From Nocardia abscessus (GTDB lineage Bacteria > Actinomycetota > Actinomycetes > Mycobacteriales > Mycobacteriaceae): 57,183 nucleotides of DNA. The stretch covers positions 1 through 57,183 of the forward strand of contig NZ_JADLQO010000027.1 in assembly GCF_015477775.1 (NCBI RefSeq). The letters are read 5' to 3'. Positions 45,310 through 53,228 of the stretch are shown here, one piece after another. The notes beneath the pieces were generated by a model. It searched no databases. It was not told where the DNA came from and was given only the letters and a program-made list of their open reading frames with translations. The position numbers and the translations under genes are program-made. The first letter of the stretch is position 1. Each line of letters opens with the position of its first letter.

Positions 45310-45390
45310 GCTTTGAGGGTACGGAAGAGTATCCGCAGGTCCGAAGACATCCGCGGTCACTCAATCGGCATTTTCGGCCACGCGGCGGCG

Positions 45391-46533
45391 TCAGCTGTCC
45401 GCGAGCTGACGCGCGATGACCAAGCGCTGGATCTGGTTGGTGCCCTCGAAGATCTGCATCACCTTGGCCTCGCGCATGTAGCGCTCGACCGGGAAGTCCT
45501 GGGTGTAGCCGTAGCCGCCGAAGACCTGGACCGCGTCGGTGGTGACCTTCATGGCGGCGTCGGTGGCGACGAGTTTGGCCACGCTGGCCTGGCGCGAGTA
45601 CGGCAGCCCCGCGTCGCGGCGGCGGGCGGCGTCGAGGTAGGTGGCGCGCGCGGAGTCGACGGCCGCGGCCATGTCGGCGAGGACGAAGCCGAGCCCCTGG
45701 TGGTCGATGATGTGGCGGCCGAACGCCTCGCGCTCCTTGGCGTAGGCGACCGCCTCGTCGAGGGCGCGCTGCGCCAGGCCGGTGGCGACCGCGGCGATGC
45801 CGAGGCGGCCGGAGTCCAAGGCGCTGAAGGCGATCGCGAGGCCCTGTCCCTCGGCGCCCACGCGACGTTCGGCAGGCAAAAACGCGTCGTCGTAGGAGGC
45901 GGTGGTGGTGGGCACGGCGCGCAGGCCCATCTTCTCCTCGGGTTTGCCGAAGCCGAGGCCCTCGGTGTCGCCGGGGACCAGGAAGCAGGAGATGCCGCGG
46001 GAGCCCTCGCCGGTGCGCGCGAACAGGGTGTAGAAGTCGGCGCGGCCGCCGTTGGTGATCCAGGCTTTGGCGCCGGTGATCCGGTAGCCGCCCTCCACCG
46101 GCGTGGCGCGGCAGCGCAGCGCGGCCGCGTCGGACCCGGCGTGCGGCTCGGACAGGCTGTAGGCGCCGATGGTCTCGCCGGAGAGCATGCCGGACAGCCA
46201 GCGCTGCTTCTGCTCCTCGGTGCCGAAGGTGAACAGCGGATGGCACGACAGGCTGTGCACGCTGACGGCGACGGCCACGGCCGCCCAGCGGGCGGCGAGC
46301 TCCTCGAGCACCTGCAGGTACACCTCGTAGGGCTGCGCGCCGCCGCCGTATTCCTCCGGATACGGCAGGCTGAGCAGTCCGGCGGCGCCAAGCGCGGGAA
46401 AAACGCCGTCGGGAAAGGTTCCGGTCTTCTCGCATTCGGCCACGCGCGGTTCGAGCAGCTTGTCGGCGATGTCGCGGGTCAGCTCCAGTAGATCCCGGGC
46501 CTCGGGGGTGGGCAGCATTCGATCCACTGGCAT
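45391..46533 (-). CDS. Acyl-CoA dehydrogenase
   Basis: 380 residues from ATG 46533 with GGAG about nine bases upstream; the longer frame adds an unrelated extension. FAD enzyme of beta-oxidation or amino-acid breakdown. Signatures: AYSLSEPHAGSDAAALR, GAKAWITNGGRADFYTLFAR, and the C-terminal QVFGGYGYTQDFPVERYMREAK followed by FEGTNQIQR, whose Glu is the catalytic base of short/medium-chain members. The substrate cannot be read from sequence. It may be co-transcribed with the downstream monooxygenase, which together could degrade a keto or branched acid (inference). Confidence 0.95.
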   Translation of the reverse strand: MPVDRMLPTPEARDLLELTRDIADKLLEPRVAECEKTGTFPDGVFPALGAAGLLSLPYPEEYGGGAQPYEVYLQVLEELAARWAAVAVAVSVHSLSCHPLFTFGTEEQKQRWLSGMLSGETIGAYSLSEPHAGSDAAALRCRATPVEGGYRITGAKAWITNGGRADFYTLFARTGEGSRGISCFLVPGDTEGLGFGKPEEKMGLRAVPTTTASYDDAFLPAERRVGAEGQGLAIAFSALDSGRLGIAAVATGLAQRALDEAVAYAKEREAFGRHIIDHQGLGFVLADMAAAVDSARATYLDAARRRDAGLPYSRQASVAKLVATDAAMKVTTDAVQVFGGYGYTQDFPVERYMREAKVMQIFEGTNQIQRLVIARQLADS

Positions 46534-47096
46534 GTCGTCTACTCCGCGGGTCGCTCGAAGGTTCTCGTGATTCACAGTAACCGGGCGTCGTCAGCGGCTC
46601 GTCGGTGCCGGTGGGCGGTCACGCGAACGCGGGGGCCGGCGTGCACCGGCGTCGCGAAGACCAACCGGTGGGGGCGGCCGAAGGTCACAGTCTGGACAGG
46701 ATTGCCGCGCACGCGAGCCGCTCGGTGCACAATGTCCCGACCGTAGCGGCGTGGCGCCCGTCCGCGAGTGCGCGATCGTGGTTGCCGGGACGTCGGATCC
46801 GGTGTGGTGCACGTGCAGCTGTGTGCACAGCTGCGCGTGAACATCCCTGCGGTGCCACAGCATTCATACTGGTCACGGCAGTTCTCTCGAATATGGACCG
46901 AAATCGTGCCGGTGCCTGCGGAATTGGTTTGTCTCATTCGGGTGTTATCGGTCCGCGGGCCTGGCGCACTGACGCCACACTCGACTAAGACAAAGACTGT
47001 TCGAATTCGGGGTCGACCGGTGTGTCGGCGGCAACGCAGGGGGTGCCGCCGGCACATCGGCCCGGAGCACTGGAACGGGGCCGTCGCCTGTTCTAA
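46534..47096. other. Long intergenic region with a 30-bp palindrome
   Basis: 563 bases between the acyl-CoA dehydrogenase start and the kmtR-like gene. No supported gene on either strand. The left edge has the dehydrogenase ribosome-binding site, the middle an imperfect 30-bp palindrome (46810-46839), and the right edge the repressor operator. Confidence 0.6.
46810..46839. promoter_or_regulatory. Near-perfect 30-bp palindrome
   Basis: Half-site CACGTGCAGCTGTG, a two-base centre, and the matching half CACAGCTGCGCGTG: 13 of 14 pairs are complementary, the exception being a single T opposite G. It lies 277 bases 5' of the acyl-CoA dehydrogenase and 267 bases 5' of the repressor gene. It could be a strong operator or an RNA hairpin; which gene it serves is unclear. 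Confidence 0.6.
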
Positions 47097-47118
47097 TATC
47101 TGCGTATGAATGCAGATA
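47097..47118 (+). promoter_or_regulatory. Metal-repressor operator overlapping the start codon
   Basis: TATCTGC at 47097-47103 and GCAGATA at 47112-47118, with the ATG at 47106 inside the eight-base spacer. A perfect 7+7 dyad of the size and position bound by SmtB/ArsR-type metal sensors. It is the likely autoregulatory site for the repressor and CDF exporter pair. Confidence 0.7.
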
Positions 47119-47501
47119 GCCAGGAATTGCGGCCGCCGCTCGCGGAGGATCAGGTCGGACTGGTTGTCGAGGTGTTCCGCATGCTCGCCGACCCGACCCG
47201 GGTGCAAGTGCTCTGGGCGCTGGTCGACCGCGAACTGTCGGTCACCGACCTGGCCGGGCAGGTCGGCAAGCCCGCGCCTTCGGTGTCGCAGCATCTGGCG
47301 AAGCTGCGGATGGCGCGGTTGGTCAACACCCGCCGATCGGGGACGACGATCTTCTATCGCCTGGAGAACGAGCACGTCCGGCAGTTGGTCGTGGACGCGG
47401 TGTACAACGCCGAACACGCGGGGCCGGGTGTGCCTGCACATCACCGCGGCGTAGGCGCGGTGCGCGAACTGCACAGGCGAGACGGGGCGGGTGCATCATG
47501 A
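47106..47501 (+). CDS. KmtR-like nickel/cobalt-sensing ArsR-family repressor
   Basis: 131 residues. Winged helix: EVFRMLADPTRVQVLWALVDRELSVTDLAGQVGKPAPSVSQHLAKL. The C-terminal metal-site residues His90, Glu103, His104, His112 and His113 match, with constant offset of two, the set His88/Glu101/His102/His110/His111 that I recall for M. tuberculosis KmtR (Ni/Co sensor controlling a CDF exporter). The classical SmtB alpha-5 ligands are only partly kept. It overlaps the CDF gene by ATGA. A dyad over the start codon is the likely operator. Metal identity is inferred. Confidence 0.88.
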   Translation: MNADSQELRPPLAEDQVGLVVEVFRMLADPTRVQVLWALVDRELSVTDLAGQVGKPAPSVSQHLAKLRMARLVNTRRSGTTIFYRLENEHVRQLVVDAVYNAEHAGPGVPAHHRGVGAVRELHRRDGAGAS

Positions 47502-48559
47502 CCCACCGGCATCATCACCATCATCAGCACCAAGCCGGGCATCATCACCGGCATCGGTCGCGGTTGGTCGGCGCACTGCGGGAGGTCTTCGTCCCGCACA
47601 GTCACGACGCCGCCGACAGCATGGACGACGCGCTGGAGGCGAGCGCGGTCGGGATCCGGGCGGTCAAGATCAGCCTGGTCGTGCTCGGGTGCACCGCGGC
47701 GCTGCAACTGGTGATCGTCGCCGCGTCGGGCTCGGTCGCCCTGGCCGCGGACACCGTGCACAACTTCTCCGACGCGCTGACCGCCGTACCGCTGTGGATC
47801 GCGTTCGCCCTCGGGCGCAAGGCCGCGACCCGGCGCTACACCTACGGATTCGGCCGGGCCGAGGACCTGGCCGGCCTTTTCGTCGTCGCGATGATCGCCC
47901 TGTCGGCGCTGATCGCCGGGTACGAGGCGGTGCGCAGGTTGCTCGATCCGGTGCCGCTCCAGCATCTGGGCTGGGTTGCCGCGGCCGGGTTGATCGGGTT
48001 CCTGGGCAACGAGACGGTCGCGCTGTACCGGATCCGGGTGGGACGGCGGATCGGCTCGGCGGCACTGGTCGCCGACGGCCTGCACGCGCGCACCGACGGG
48101 TTCACCTCGCTTGCCGTCCTGCTCGGCGCCGGTGGGGTAGCGCTGGGGTTCCCGCTCGCCGACCCGATCGTCGGACTGCTGATCACCGTCGCGATTCTCG
48201 CGGTGTTGCGGACCGCGGCGCGCGACGTGCTGCGCCGGTTGATGGACGCCGTCGAGCCAGGTCTGGTCACCGCGGCCGAGCGGGCGCTGGCCGCCGAGCC
48301 GGGTGTGCAGGGCGTGCGCAGCCTGCGGATGCGGTGGATCGGCCATCGCCTGCACGCCGACGTCGAACTGGATGTCGCCCCGACGATAACGCTCGCGCAG
48401 GCGCATCGCGTCGCCCACGAGGCCCAGCACACGCTCACCCACGTAATGCCCAAGCTGGACACGGCTGTGGTGCACGCTTATCCGGCGCATACCGAGGCCG
48501 CGGTGCCGGGGATAGCCGGAACCTGGGGCGTCGGCACCGGGGACGCGGCAGCGAGCTGA
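47498..48559 (+). CDS. CDF-family metal exporter with histidine-rich N-terminus
   Basis: 353 residues. The N-terminus starts MTHRHHHHHQHQAGHHHRHR, a metal-binding tail. Six membrane segments follow, with the cation diffusion facilitator sites ADTVHNFSD (about residue 85-95) and ADGLHARTD (about 190-200), whose Asp/His residues bind the transported ion. A C-terminal cytoplasmic ferredoxin-like domain contains VQGVRSLRMRWIGHRLHADVELDV and HEAQHTLTHVM. It is co-translated with the KmtR-like repressor, so nickel, cobalt or zinc efflux under repressor control is likely. The histidine tail is longer than in many relatives. Confidence 0.94.
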   Translation: MTHRHHHHHQHQAGHHHRHRSRLVGALREVFVPHSHDAADSMDDALEASAVGIRAVKISLVVLGCTAALQLVIVAASGSVALAADTVHNFSDALTAVPLWIAFALGRKAATRRYTYGFGRAEDLAGLFVVAMIALSALIAGYEAVRRLLDPVPLQHLGWVAAAGLIGFLGNETVALYRIRVGRRIGSAALVADGLHARTDGFTSLAVLLGAGGVALGFPLADPIVGLLITVAILAVLRTAARDVLRRLMDAVEPGLVTAAERALAAEPGVQGVRSLRMRWIGHRLHADVELDVAPTITLAQAHRVAHEAQHTLTHVMPKLDTAVVHAYPAHTEAAVPGIAGTWGVGTGDAAAS

Positions 48560-48656
48560 CCAGGGGGAACTGAGGGCGCCCGCCTTCGGATCGGGGCGAG
48601 CGGATTCCCCGGTCGGCCTTGCCCGGGGCGGCCTACCGTTGGGTAGCATCGCCGGT

Positions 48657-49172
48657 GTGATGTGGCTCATGGTCGGTGCGTGCTGAACCATGCTGGTGCG
48701 TGTACCGACCCTTGCGAAGCTGCCCGACCTGGCCCGACGTAGTCACATCCCGGAGAATCCGAGCGCCGTCGCGTCGATCGCCACGAAGGTGGAACCGGGC
48801 GAGGTCACCGTCGGTCCCGGCTGTGCCGAGCGCATCCGGCAGCGCATGCGACTGCTGCATCGCAGCGCTGTGCATCCAGCCCTCCACGTACCCGTGCCCG
48901 ACCTGACGCGCGGCAGGAACTTGTGCTCCGGGTACGGCCCCATGCCCGGCGGCAAGGCGCTCAGCCCGTTCGGCTCCGAACCCCGCCGCGCCTCAGGCCA
49001 TCTCGGCTTCACCGAAAACATGGGCTGGCCCCACCCCGAACGCGCGCTGTCGTGCGCGGTGCTCACCAGTGGCGAACCGATTCTGTATCCCCGAGCGACC
49101 CGCAGGCTCGGGTCGCTGGAGGGGATCGGGTCGGAGACCCCGAAGGTGGCCGAAACCGACTTGGCTTTCTGA
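48657..49172 (+). pseudogene. Decayed serine hydrolase (beta-lactamase family), internal deletion and premature stop
   Basis: A leaderless promoter (TTGCCC at 48619-48624, TAGCAT at 48644-48649) precedes a GTG at 48657, but a TGA at 48684-48686 stops the frame after nine codons. The same frame reopens at 48690 for 160 residues. Its first half (VEPGEVTVGPGCAERIRQR, LHRSAVHPALHVPV) resembles the N-terminus of class-C-like serine hydrolases. Its second half (GYGPMPGGKALSPFG, GHLGFTENMGWPHPERALS) resembles their C-terminus. The central region with the SxxK serine is absent. Intact relatives are about 400 residues. FadD starts 30 bases downstream. Confidence 0.65.
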
Positions 49173-49202
49173 CGGGAAGTCACCGAAGAAAAAGGAGTTC
49201 CG

Positions 49203-50843
49203 ATGTTGAGCACTATGCAGGACGAGCCGTTGTCGCTGGCGACGTTGCTGCGCTACGCATCGACGTTCGCCGGCGATTCGACCGTGTCCACCTGGACCGG
49301 GACCGGCGTGCGCACCATGACCTACCGCGAGGTCGGCGCCGAATCGGCGCGGTTGGCGAACGCGCTGCGCTCGTTGGGCATCGGGGTCGGCGACCGGGTC
49401 GGCACGTTCATGTGGAACAACAACGAGCACCTGGTCGCCTACATCGCGGTGCCCGCCATGGGCGCGGTGCTGCACGCGCTGAACATCCGGTTGTTCCCCG
49501 AGCAGGTCGTCTACGTGGCGAATCACGCCGAGGACCAGGTGGTGCTGGTGGACGGCACGCTGGTGCCGCTGTTCGGGCAGATCCTGCCGCACCTGACGAC
49601 CGTCCGCCACGTCATCGTGGTCAATGGCGACGCGGCGACGCTCACCGCGCCCGAGGGCATCCAGGTGCACTCCTACACCGAGTTGCTCGGCGCGCAGCCG
49701 GACACCTACGACTTCCCGGTGATCGACGAGCGCTCCGCCGCGGCGATGTGCTACACCTCCGGCACCACCGGTGACCCGAAGGGCGTGGTGTACTCGCACC
49801 GCTCGAACTGGCTGCACGCCATGCAGGTCGGCGCGAACAACGGGATGGGACTGCTGGGCACCGACACCATCCTGGCCATCGTCCCGCTGTTCCACGCGAA
49901 CGCGTGGGGCCTGCCGTACGCGGCGCTGATGTCCGGGTCGAATCTGCTGATGCCGGACCGGTTCTTGCAGCCGGGCCCGCTGCTCGAGTGCATGGCCGCG
50001 CAGAAGCCCAGCTTCGCCGCCGCGGTGCCCACCATCTGGGGCGGCGTGCTGGCCGGGCTGGCGGCCAACCCGCAGGACATCACGCACCTGCGTGCGGTCG
50101 TGGTGGGCGGCTCGGCCGTCCCGCCCTCGATGATGCGCACCTTCGAGGACAAGCACGGCGTGCGGGTGCTGCACGCGTGGGGCATGACCGAGACCTCGCC
50201 GCTTGGCAGCGTCGCGCATCCGCCCGCCACCGCGCTCACCGACGAGGACAAGTGGGCCTATCGGGTGACGCAGGGCCGCTTCCCGGCCGGTGTGCAGGCG
50301 CGTCTGGTGGCCGATGACGGCAGCGTCGTCGCCAACGACGGAGTGTCGCTGGGTGAGCTGGAAGTGCGCGGTCCGTGGATCACCGGCTCCTATTACTCGC
50401 CGGACGGCACGGCGGTCGATCCGGAGAAATTCGACGACGGCTGGCTGCGCACCGGCGACGTGGGCAAGATCAGCCAGGACGGCTACCTCACGCTGGTGGA
50501 CCGTTCCAAGGACGTGATCAAGTCCGGCGGCGAGTGGATCTCGTCGGTGGATCTGGAGAACGCCGTGATCGGACACCCCGCGGTCGCCGAGGCCGCCGTG
50601 ATCGGCGTGCCGGACGAGAAGTGGGACGAGCGCCCGCTGGTTGCGGTCGTGCTCGCCGAGGGCGCCGAGGTGAAGCCCGAGGACCTGCGCGAGTTCCTGG
50701 CCGACAAGTTCGCGAAATGGCAGCTGCCGGAACGCTGGACGTTCATCGCCGAGGTTCCCAAGACCAGCGTGGGCAAGTTCGACAAGAAGCGGCTGCGCAG
50801 CCAGTACGCCGACGGCGACCTGGAGGTCACCACGCTCGGCTGA
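49203..50843 (+). CDS. Long-chain fatty-acid CoA ligase-like protein (FadD)
   Basis: 546 residues, start ATG 49203 with AAGGAG at about 49191-49196. ANL superfamily adenylate-forming enzyme: AMP motif MCYTSGTTGDPKGVVYSHRS, A5-like GMTETSPLGSV, hinge region GWLRTGDVGKISQDGYLTLVDRSKDVIKSGGEWIS, and the C-terminal catalytic Lys in TSVGKFDKKRLR. The likely reaction is ATP-dependent activation of a fatty or short acid to its CoA ester; the pocket residues are not decisive. Convergent with the HD-domain gene 16 bp away. The hydrolase remnant just upstream may once have belonged to the same unit. Confidence 0.95.
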   Translation: MLSTMQDEPLSLATLLRYASTFAGDSTVSTWTGTGVRTMTYREVGAESARLANALRSLGIGVGDRVGTFMWNNNEHLVAYIAVPAMGAVLHALNIRLFPEQVVYVANHAEDQVVLVDGTLVPLFGQILPHLTTVRHVIVVNGDAATLTAPEGIQVHSYTELLGAQPDTYDFPVIDERSAAAMCYTSGTTGDPKGVVYSHRSNWLHAMQVGANNGMGLLGTDTILAIVPLFHANAWGLPYAALMSGSNLLMPDRFLQPGPLLECMAAQKPSFAAAVPTIWGGVLAGLAANPQDITHLRAVVVGGSAVPPSMMRTFEDKHGVRVLHAWGMTETSPLGSVAHPPATALTDEDKWAYRVTQGRFPAGVQARLVADDGSVVANDGVSLGELEVRGPWITGSYYSPDGTAVDPEKFDDGWLRTGDVGKISQDGYLTLVDRSKDVIKSGGEWISSVDLENAVIGHPAVAEAAVIGVPDEKWDERPLVAVVLAEGAEVKPEDLREFLADKFAKWQLPERWTFIAEVPKTSVGKFDKKRLRSQYADGDLEVTTLG

Positions 50844-50859
50844 ACCCGGCCCGCCCGCG

Positions 50860-51408
50860 TCACCACTTCAGCATCGGCAGTGGTGACGCGGGGTGGGTGC
50901 GCAGCCGCCGCGCGGCCAGTCGCACGAGCCTGCGGTGGAAGCCGTGGTCGGGATAGCGCTTCGCCAGTTCGCGGTAGGTGCCGCGGGAGATGCCGAACCG
51001 GCCGAGCAAGCCGAGTTCGACGTCGATCGCGTCGGCGCGCCGGAAGATCTCGACCGGATCGTGCGGCGGGCCTGCCGGGCGGACTCTGTGGTGCTCGTCG
51101 ATCATCGACACCACCAACTCGGTCAGGTCGTCGCGGTCGATGCTCGCCAGCCAGGCGCGCGCCTGGTCGCAGGAGGGGCCGAGGTAGTCGAACGTGCCCG
51201 CCGACCAGATGCCGATGTCGTGCAGGGTGGCCGCGGTCAGGAACTCCTCGCGGGCGCTCGGCCGGGGTTGCCGGTCGGCGGCCAACAGGTCGCACAGCGT
51301 CAGGACGCGCAACACGTGATTGGTGTAGGCGGCGCGGTCGGGCCCGAGCTGCTGCTGCCACGGTGCGAGCCGGACTTCGACCTCATCGCGAAGATCGTTG
51401 CTGCTCAT
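50860..51408 (-). CDS. HD-domain phosphohydrolase-like protein
   Basis: 182 residues. Metal motif residues in order: His of YTNHVLRVLTLCD, the HD pair in LTAATLHDIGIWSAGTF, and a later histidine pair in MIDEHHRVRP, followed by Asp of FRRADAIDVEL. The pattern matches small stand-alone HD proteins (COG1896/YedJ-like relatives) that cleave nucleotides or other phosphoesters; the substrate is unknown. The start at 51408 begins MSSNDLRDEVEVRLAPW. Single gene, convergent with fadD. Confidence 0.88.
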   Translation of the reverse strand: MSSNDLRDEVEVRLAPWQQQLGPDRAAYTNHVLRVLTLCDLLAADRQPRPSAREEFLTAATLHDIGIWSAGTFDYLGPSCDQARAWLASIDRDDLTELVVSMIDEHHRVRPAGPPHDPVEIFRRADAIDVELGLLGRFGISRGTYRELAKRYPDHGFHRRLVRLAARRLRTHPASPLPMLKW

Positions 51409-51470
51409 GGCGGTTCACCCTACGTGAACGGCAGCGTCGCGGCCGGTGGCGACGCGCGGCCGCATGCACG

Positions 51471-51511
51471 AAAAACCCGGCGCGGGCCGAAACGGTTTGC
51501 CGCGCCGGGTT
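51471..51511 (-). terminator. Rho-independent terminator of the SCO5389-family gene
   Basis: On the minus strand a 12-bp stem (complement of 51500-51511 with 51474-51485), loop 14, is followed directly by TTTTT at 51475-51471. This is the only hairpin in the window with a true T-run. It lies 16 bases past the stop at 51527. Confidence 0.85.
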
Positions 51512-51526
51512 ATCAGCTCGTGCTAC

Positions 51527-51919
51527 TCAGCAGTTGCGCAGTTCCGGGTTCTGGTTCAGCAGTTGGGCCCGGGTGCCGATGAAGGTGGTGTAGGTCTCGC
51601 CGCCGACCGCGGAGAGCGGGAAAGCGGCGACCCGGTGGCAGTTCTGGAAGGCGAGCTTCACGCCGAAGTGCCGCTCCAGCCCACCGCGAATGGCGTCGGA
51701 GGCCATGGCGCGCAGCAGTTGTCCGCGGGCCACCTCGTCCGGCGGTGCGATGGTGTTGTCGGCGTATTCCTCGGTGCCGGAACGCAGTTCACCGGCGACC
51801 CGACTCACGACTTCCCACGCGTAGGGCAGCGAGGTGCGGACGACCTCGACGAAGTCGGCGTCATCGACCTCGCCGCGCTCGGCGCGTTCGAGTAGTGCGG
51901 TGGGGACATCAAGGGACAT
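51527..51919 (-). CDS. SCO5389-family protein
   Basis: 130 residues, complete, with GGAGAG upstream of the ATG at 51919. Strongly conserved actinobacterial protein of unknown function: MSLDVPTALLERAERGEVDDADFVEVVRTSLPYAWEV (key parts), DNTIAPPDEVARGQLLRAMASDAIRGGLERHFG, and LAFQNCHRVAAFPL. The C-terminus ends in Cys (PELRNC). No catalytic motif is evident. It has its own promoter (TTGACA at 51979-51984) and a T-run terminator, so it is expressed as an independent unit. Confidence 0.9.
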   Translation of the reverse strand: MSLDVPTALLERAERGEVDDADFVEVVRTSLPYAWEVVSRVAGELRSGTEEYADNTIAPPDEVARGQLLRAMASDAIRGGLERHFGVKLAFQNCHRVAAFPLSAVGGETYTTFIGTRAQLLNQNPELRNC

Positions 51920-51955
51920 GGCGCTCTCCTCCAGTGCTGGACGTCGTGCGATGCC

Positions 51956-51984
51956 ATTCGAGTCTAAACGAAACTCGTTGTCAA
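51956..51984 (-). promoter_or_regulatory. Promoter of the SCO5389-family gene with embedded dyad
   Basis: On the minus strand TTGACA (51984-51979), a 17-bp spacer, TCGAAT (51961-51956). The -35 overlaps the stop of the upstream nitronate monooxygenase gene. The spacer holds a perfect dyad AACGA/TCGTT (51967-51971 and 51975-51979), so a repressor could act here. Confidence 0.6.
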
Positions 51985-53027
51985 CAATGCTGGATTCGGC
52001 GCGAAAGAGCTGTCTCCAGTGCGGTTTTCGCGGCCGCGGCCAACGTCGCGACCAGTTCGCCTGCGGGTAGCTCCGGTGTCAGCACGTGTGTCTGACCCGC
52101 CCAGAGGTTGACCTCATCGGAGTTGCCCGCCGCTCGTGCGGCGGCCCGCAGCGGGGCGGTGGCGTAGTGGATCTCCGGGTATCCCGTCGGTGCGGTCGCG
52201 GTGTGCTCCAGCAGGAATCGGTTACGCAGCCCGCGCGCCCGGCGTCCGGTGAACGCGCGCGTGAGCATGGTGGGAGTGTCCGCGGCCACGGCGGCGCGGT
52301 GCACCTGGTTGGTGCCCGCCTCGGGGCAGCGCAGGAAAACGGTGCCCAGTTGCGCCGCGGTGGCGCCCGCCGCGAGCGCCGCGGCGACGCCCGGGCCCGT
52401 CGCCAGGCCGCCGGTGGCCACCAAGGGCAGGTCGGTGGCGGCGGTGAGCAGTTGCAGTAGCGCCAGCAGGCCGAGCGGGTCGGTCGCGTCGTCGTCCGGG
52501 CGGTCCACGAACGTCGCGCGGTGCCCGCCCGCCTCGGCGCCCTGGGCGATGAGCACGTCGGCGCCCGCGTCGACCGCGATGCGGGCTTCGGCGACCGACG
52601 TGACGGTCACCCACACTTCCGAGCCCGCGGCGTGCAGCCGCGCGACTTCGGTGGCGCTGGGGCAGCCGAAGGTGAACGACACGGCCGCGACCGGGTCGGC
52701 CACGAGGAGATCGAGCTTGGCGTCCCAGTCGTCGGTGTCGAATCGCGGCTCCCCGAGTTCGTGATCGGCGCCGAGTTCGGCGAGATAGTCCGCCAGGTCG
52801 GCGGCGGGCGTCGGGGGGCCGGGCACGAACAGGTTCACGCCGAACGGTTTGCCGGTGGCGGCGCGGGTCGCGGCGATGCGCGCCGCGGTGTCGGCGGCGC
52901 TCAGATAACCGGCGGCCAGCTGTCCGAAACCGCCCGCCTCGGCCACCGCGGCGGTCAGTTCGGGAGTGGATGGGCCGCCCGCCATCGGGGCCAGCACGAT
53001 CGGAACGTCCAAGTGGTCGAGGATCAC
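51981..53027 (-). CDS. Nitronate monooxygenase (2-nitropropane dioxygenase family)
   Basis: 348 residues, GTG start at 53027. FMN-dependent TIM barrel: PIVLAPMAGGPSTPELTAAVAEAGGFGQLAAGYLS at the N-terminus (several blocks), the family signature AQGAEAGGHRATF with the catalytic His, and LVATGGLATGPGVAAALAAGATAAQLGTVFL binding the flavin phosphate. Class I enzymes oxidise propionate 3-nitronate to malonic semialdehyde; actinomycete paralogues may act on other nitronates or as enoyl reductases. Single gene. Confidence 0.93.
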   Translation of the reverse strand: MILDHLDVPIVLAPMAGGPSTPELTAAVAEAGGFGQLAAGYLSAADTAARIAATRAATGKPFGVNLFVPGPPTPAADLADYLAELGADHELGEPRFDTDDWDAKLDLLVADPVAAVSFTFGCPSATEVARLHAAGSEVWVTVTSVAEARIAVDAGADVLIAQGAEAGGHRATFVDRPDDDATDPLGLLALLQLLTAATDLPLVATGGLATGPGVAAALAAGATAAQLGTVFLRCPEAGTNQVHRAAVAADTPTMLTRAFTGRRARGLRNRFLLEHTATAPTGYPEIHYATAPLRAAARAAGNSDEVNLWAGQTHVLTPELPAGELVATLAAAAKTALETALSRRIQHC

Positions 53028-53090
53028 GGATCAAGTCTCGCTCATCTGGACATGTGACCCGAGCCTCACCAGCGTTTTTCCGCTGGAAGG

Positions 53091-53118
53091 TTGCGGAATG
53101 GTCACGACGAGGTAGAGT
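53091..53118 (+). promoter_or_regulatory. Promoter of the M23 peptidase gene
   Basis: TTGCGG at 53091-53096, 16-bp spacer, TAGAGT at 53113-53118. The predicted start near 53125 gives a leader of about 100 bases containing the stem described next. Confidence 0.55.
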
Positions 53119-53130
53119 TCCCGTCACGAC

Positions 53131-53197
53131 GGATGCCAAACCGTTATCGCCCGACTTCATCGGATCGTTATCGAACCGGTGGGACGGGCAGGCATCC
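53131..53197 (+). ncRNA. Structured 5' leader of the M23 peptidase mRNA (candidate cis-regulatory RNA)
   Basis: GGATGCC at 53131-53137 pairs perfectly with GGCATCC at 53191-53197, closing a 53-base internal region that carries two copies of CGTTATCG and a GCCCG/CGGGC pair. The arrangement is that of a riboswitch-type P1 stem upstream of a cell-wall hydrolase, a gene class often under leader control in actinomycetes. The ydaO (c-di-AMP) consensus was not recognised. Confidence 0.4.
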
Positions 53198-53228
53198 CGG
53201 ACCCTGTTCTACGACCGAGGACTCAGCT

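Noticed and set aside
46572..47474. Minus-strand frame of 300 codons over the intergenic region and kmtR-like gene
   Set aside because: Arg/His/Pro-rich, no ribosome-binding site, and it would oppose a clear repressor gene.
53131..53197. ydaO/c-di-AMP riboswitch upstream of the M23 gene
   Set aside because: The conserved GGGGGACCC-type core of that class is not present, so only an unnamed structured leader is reported.
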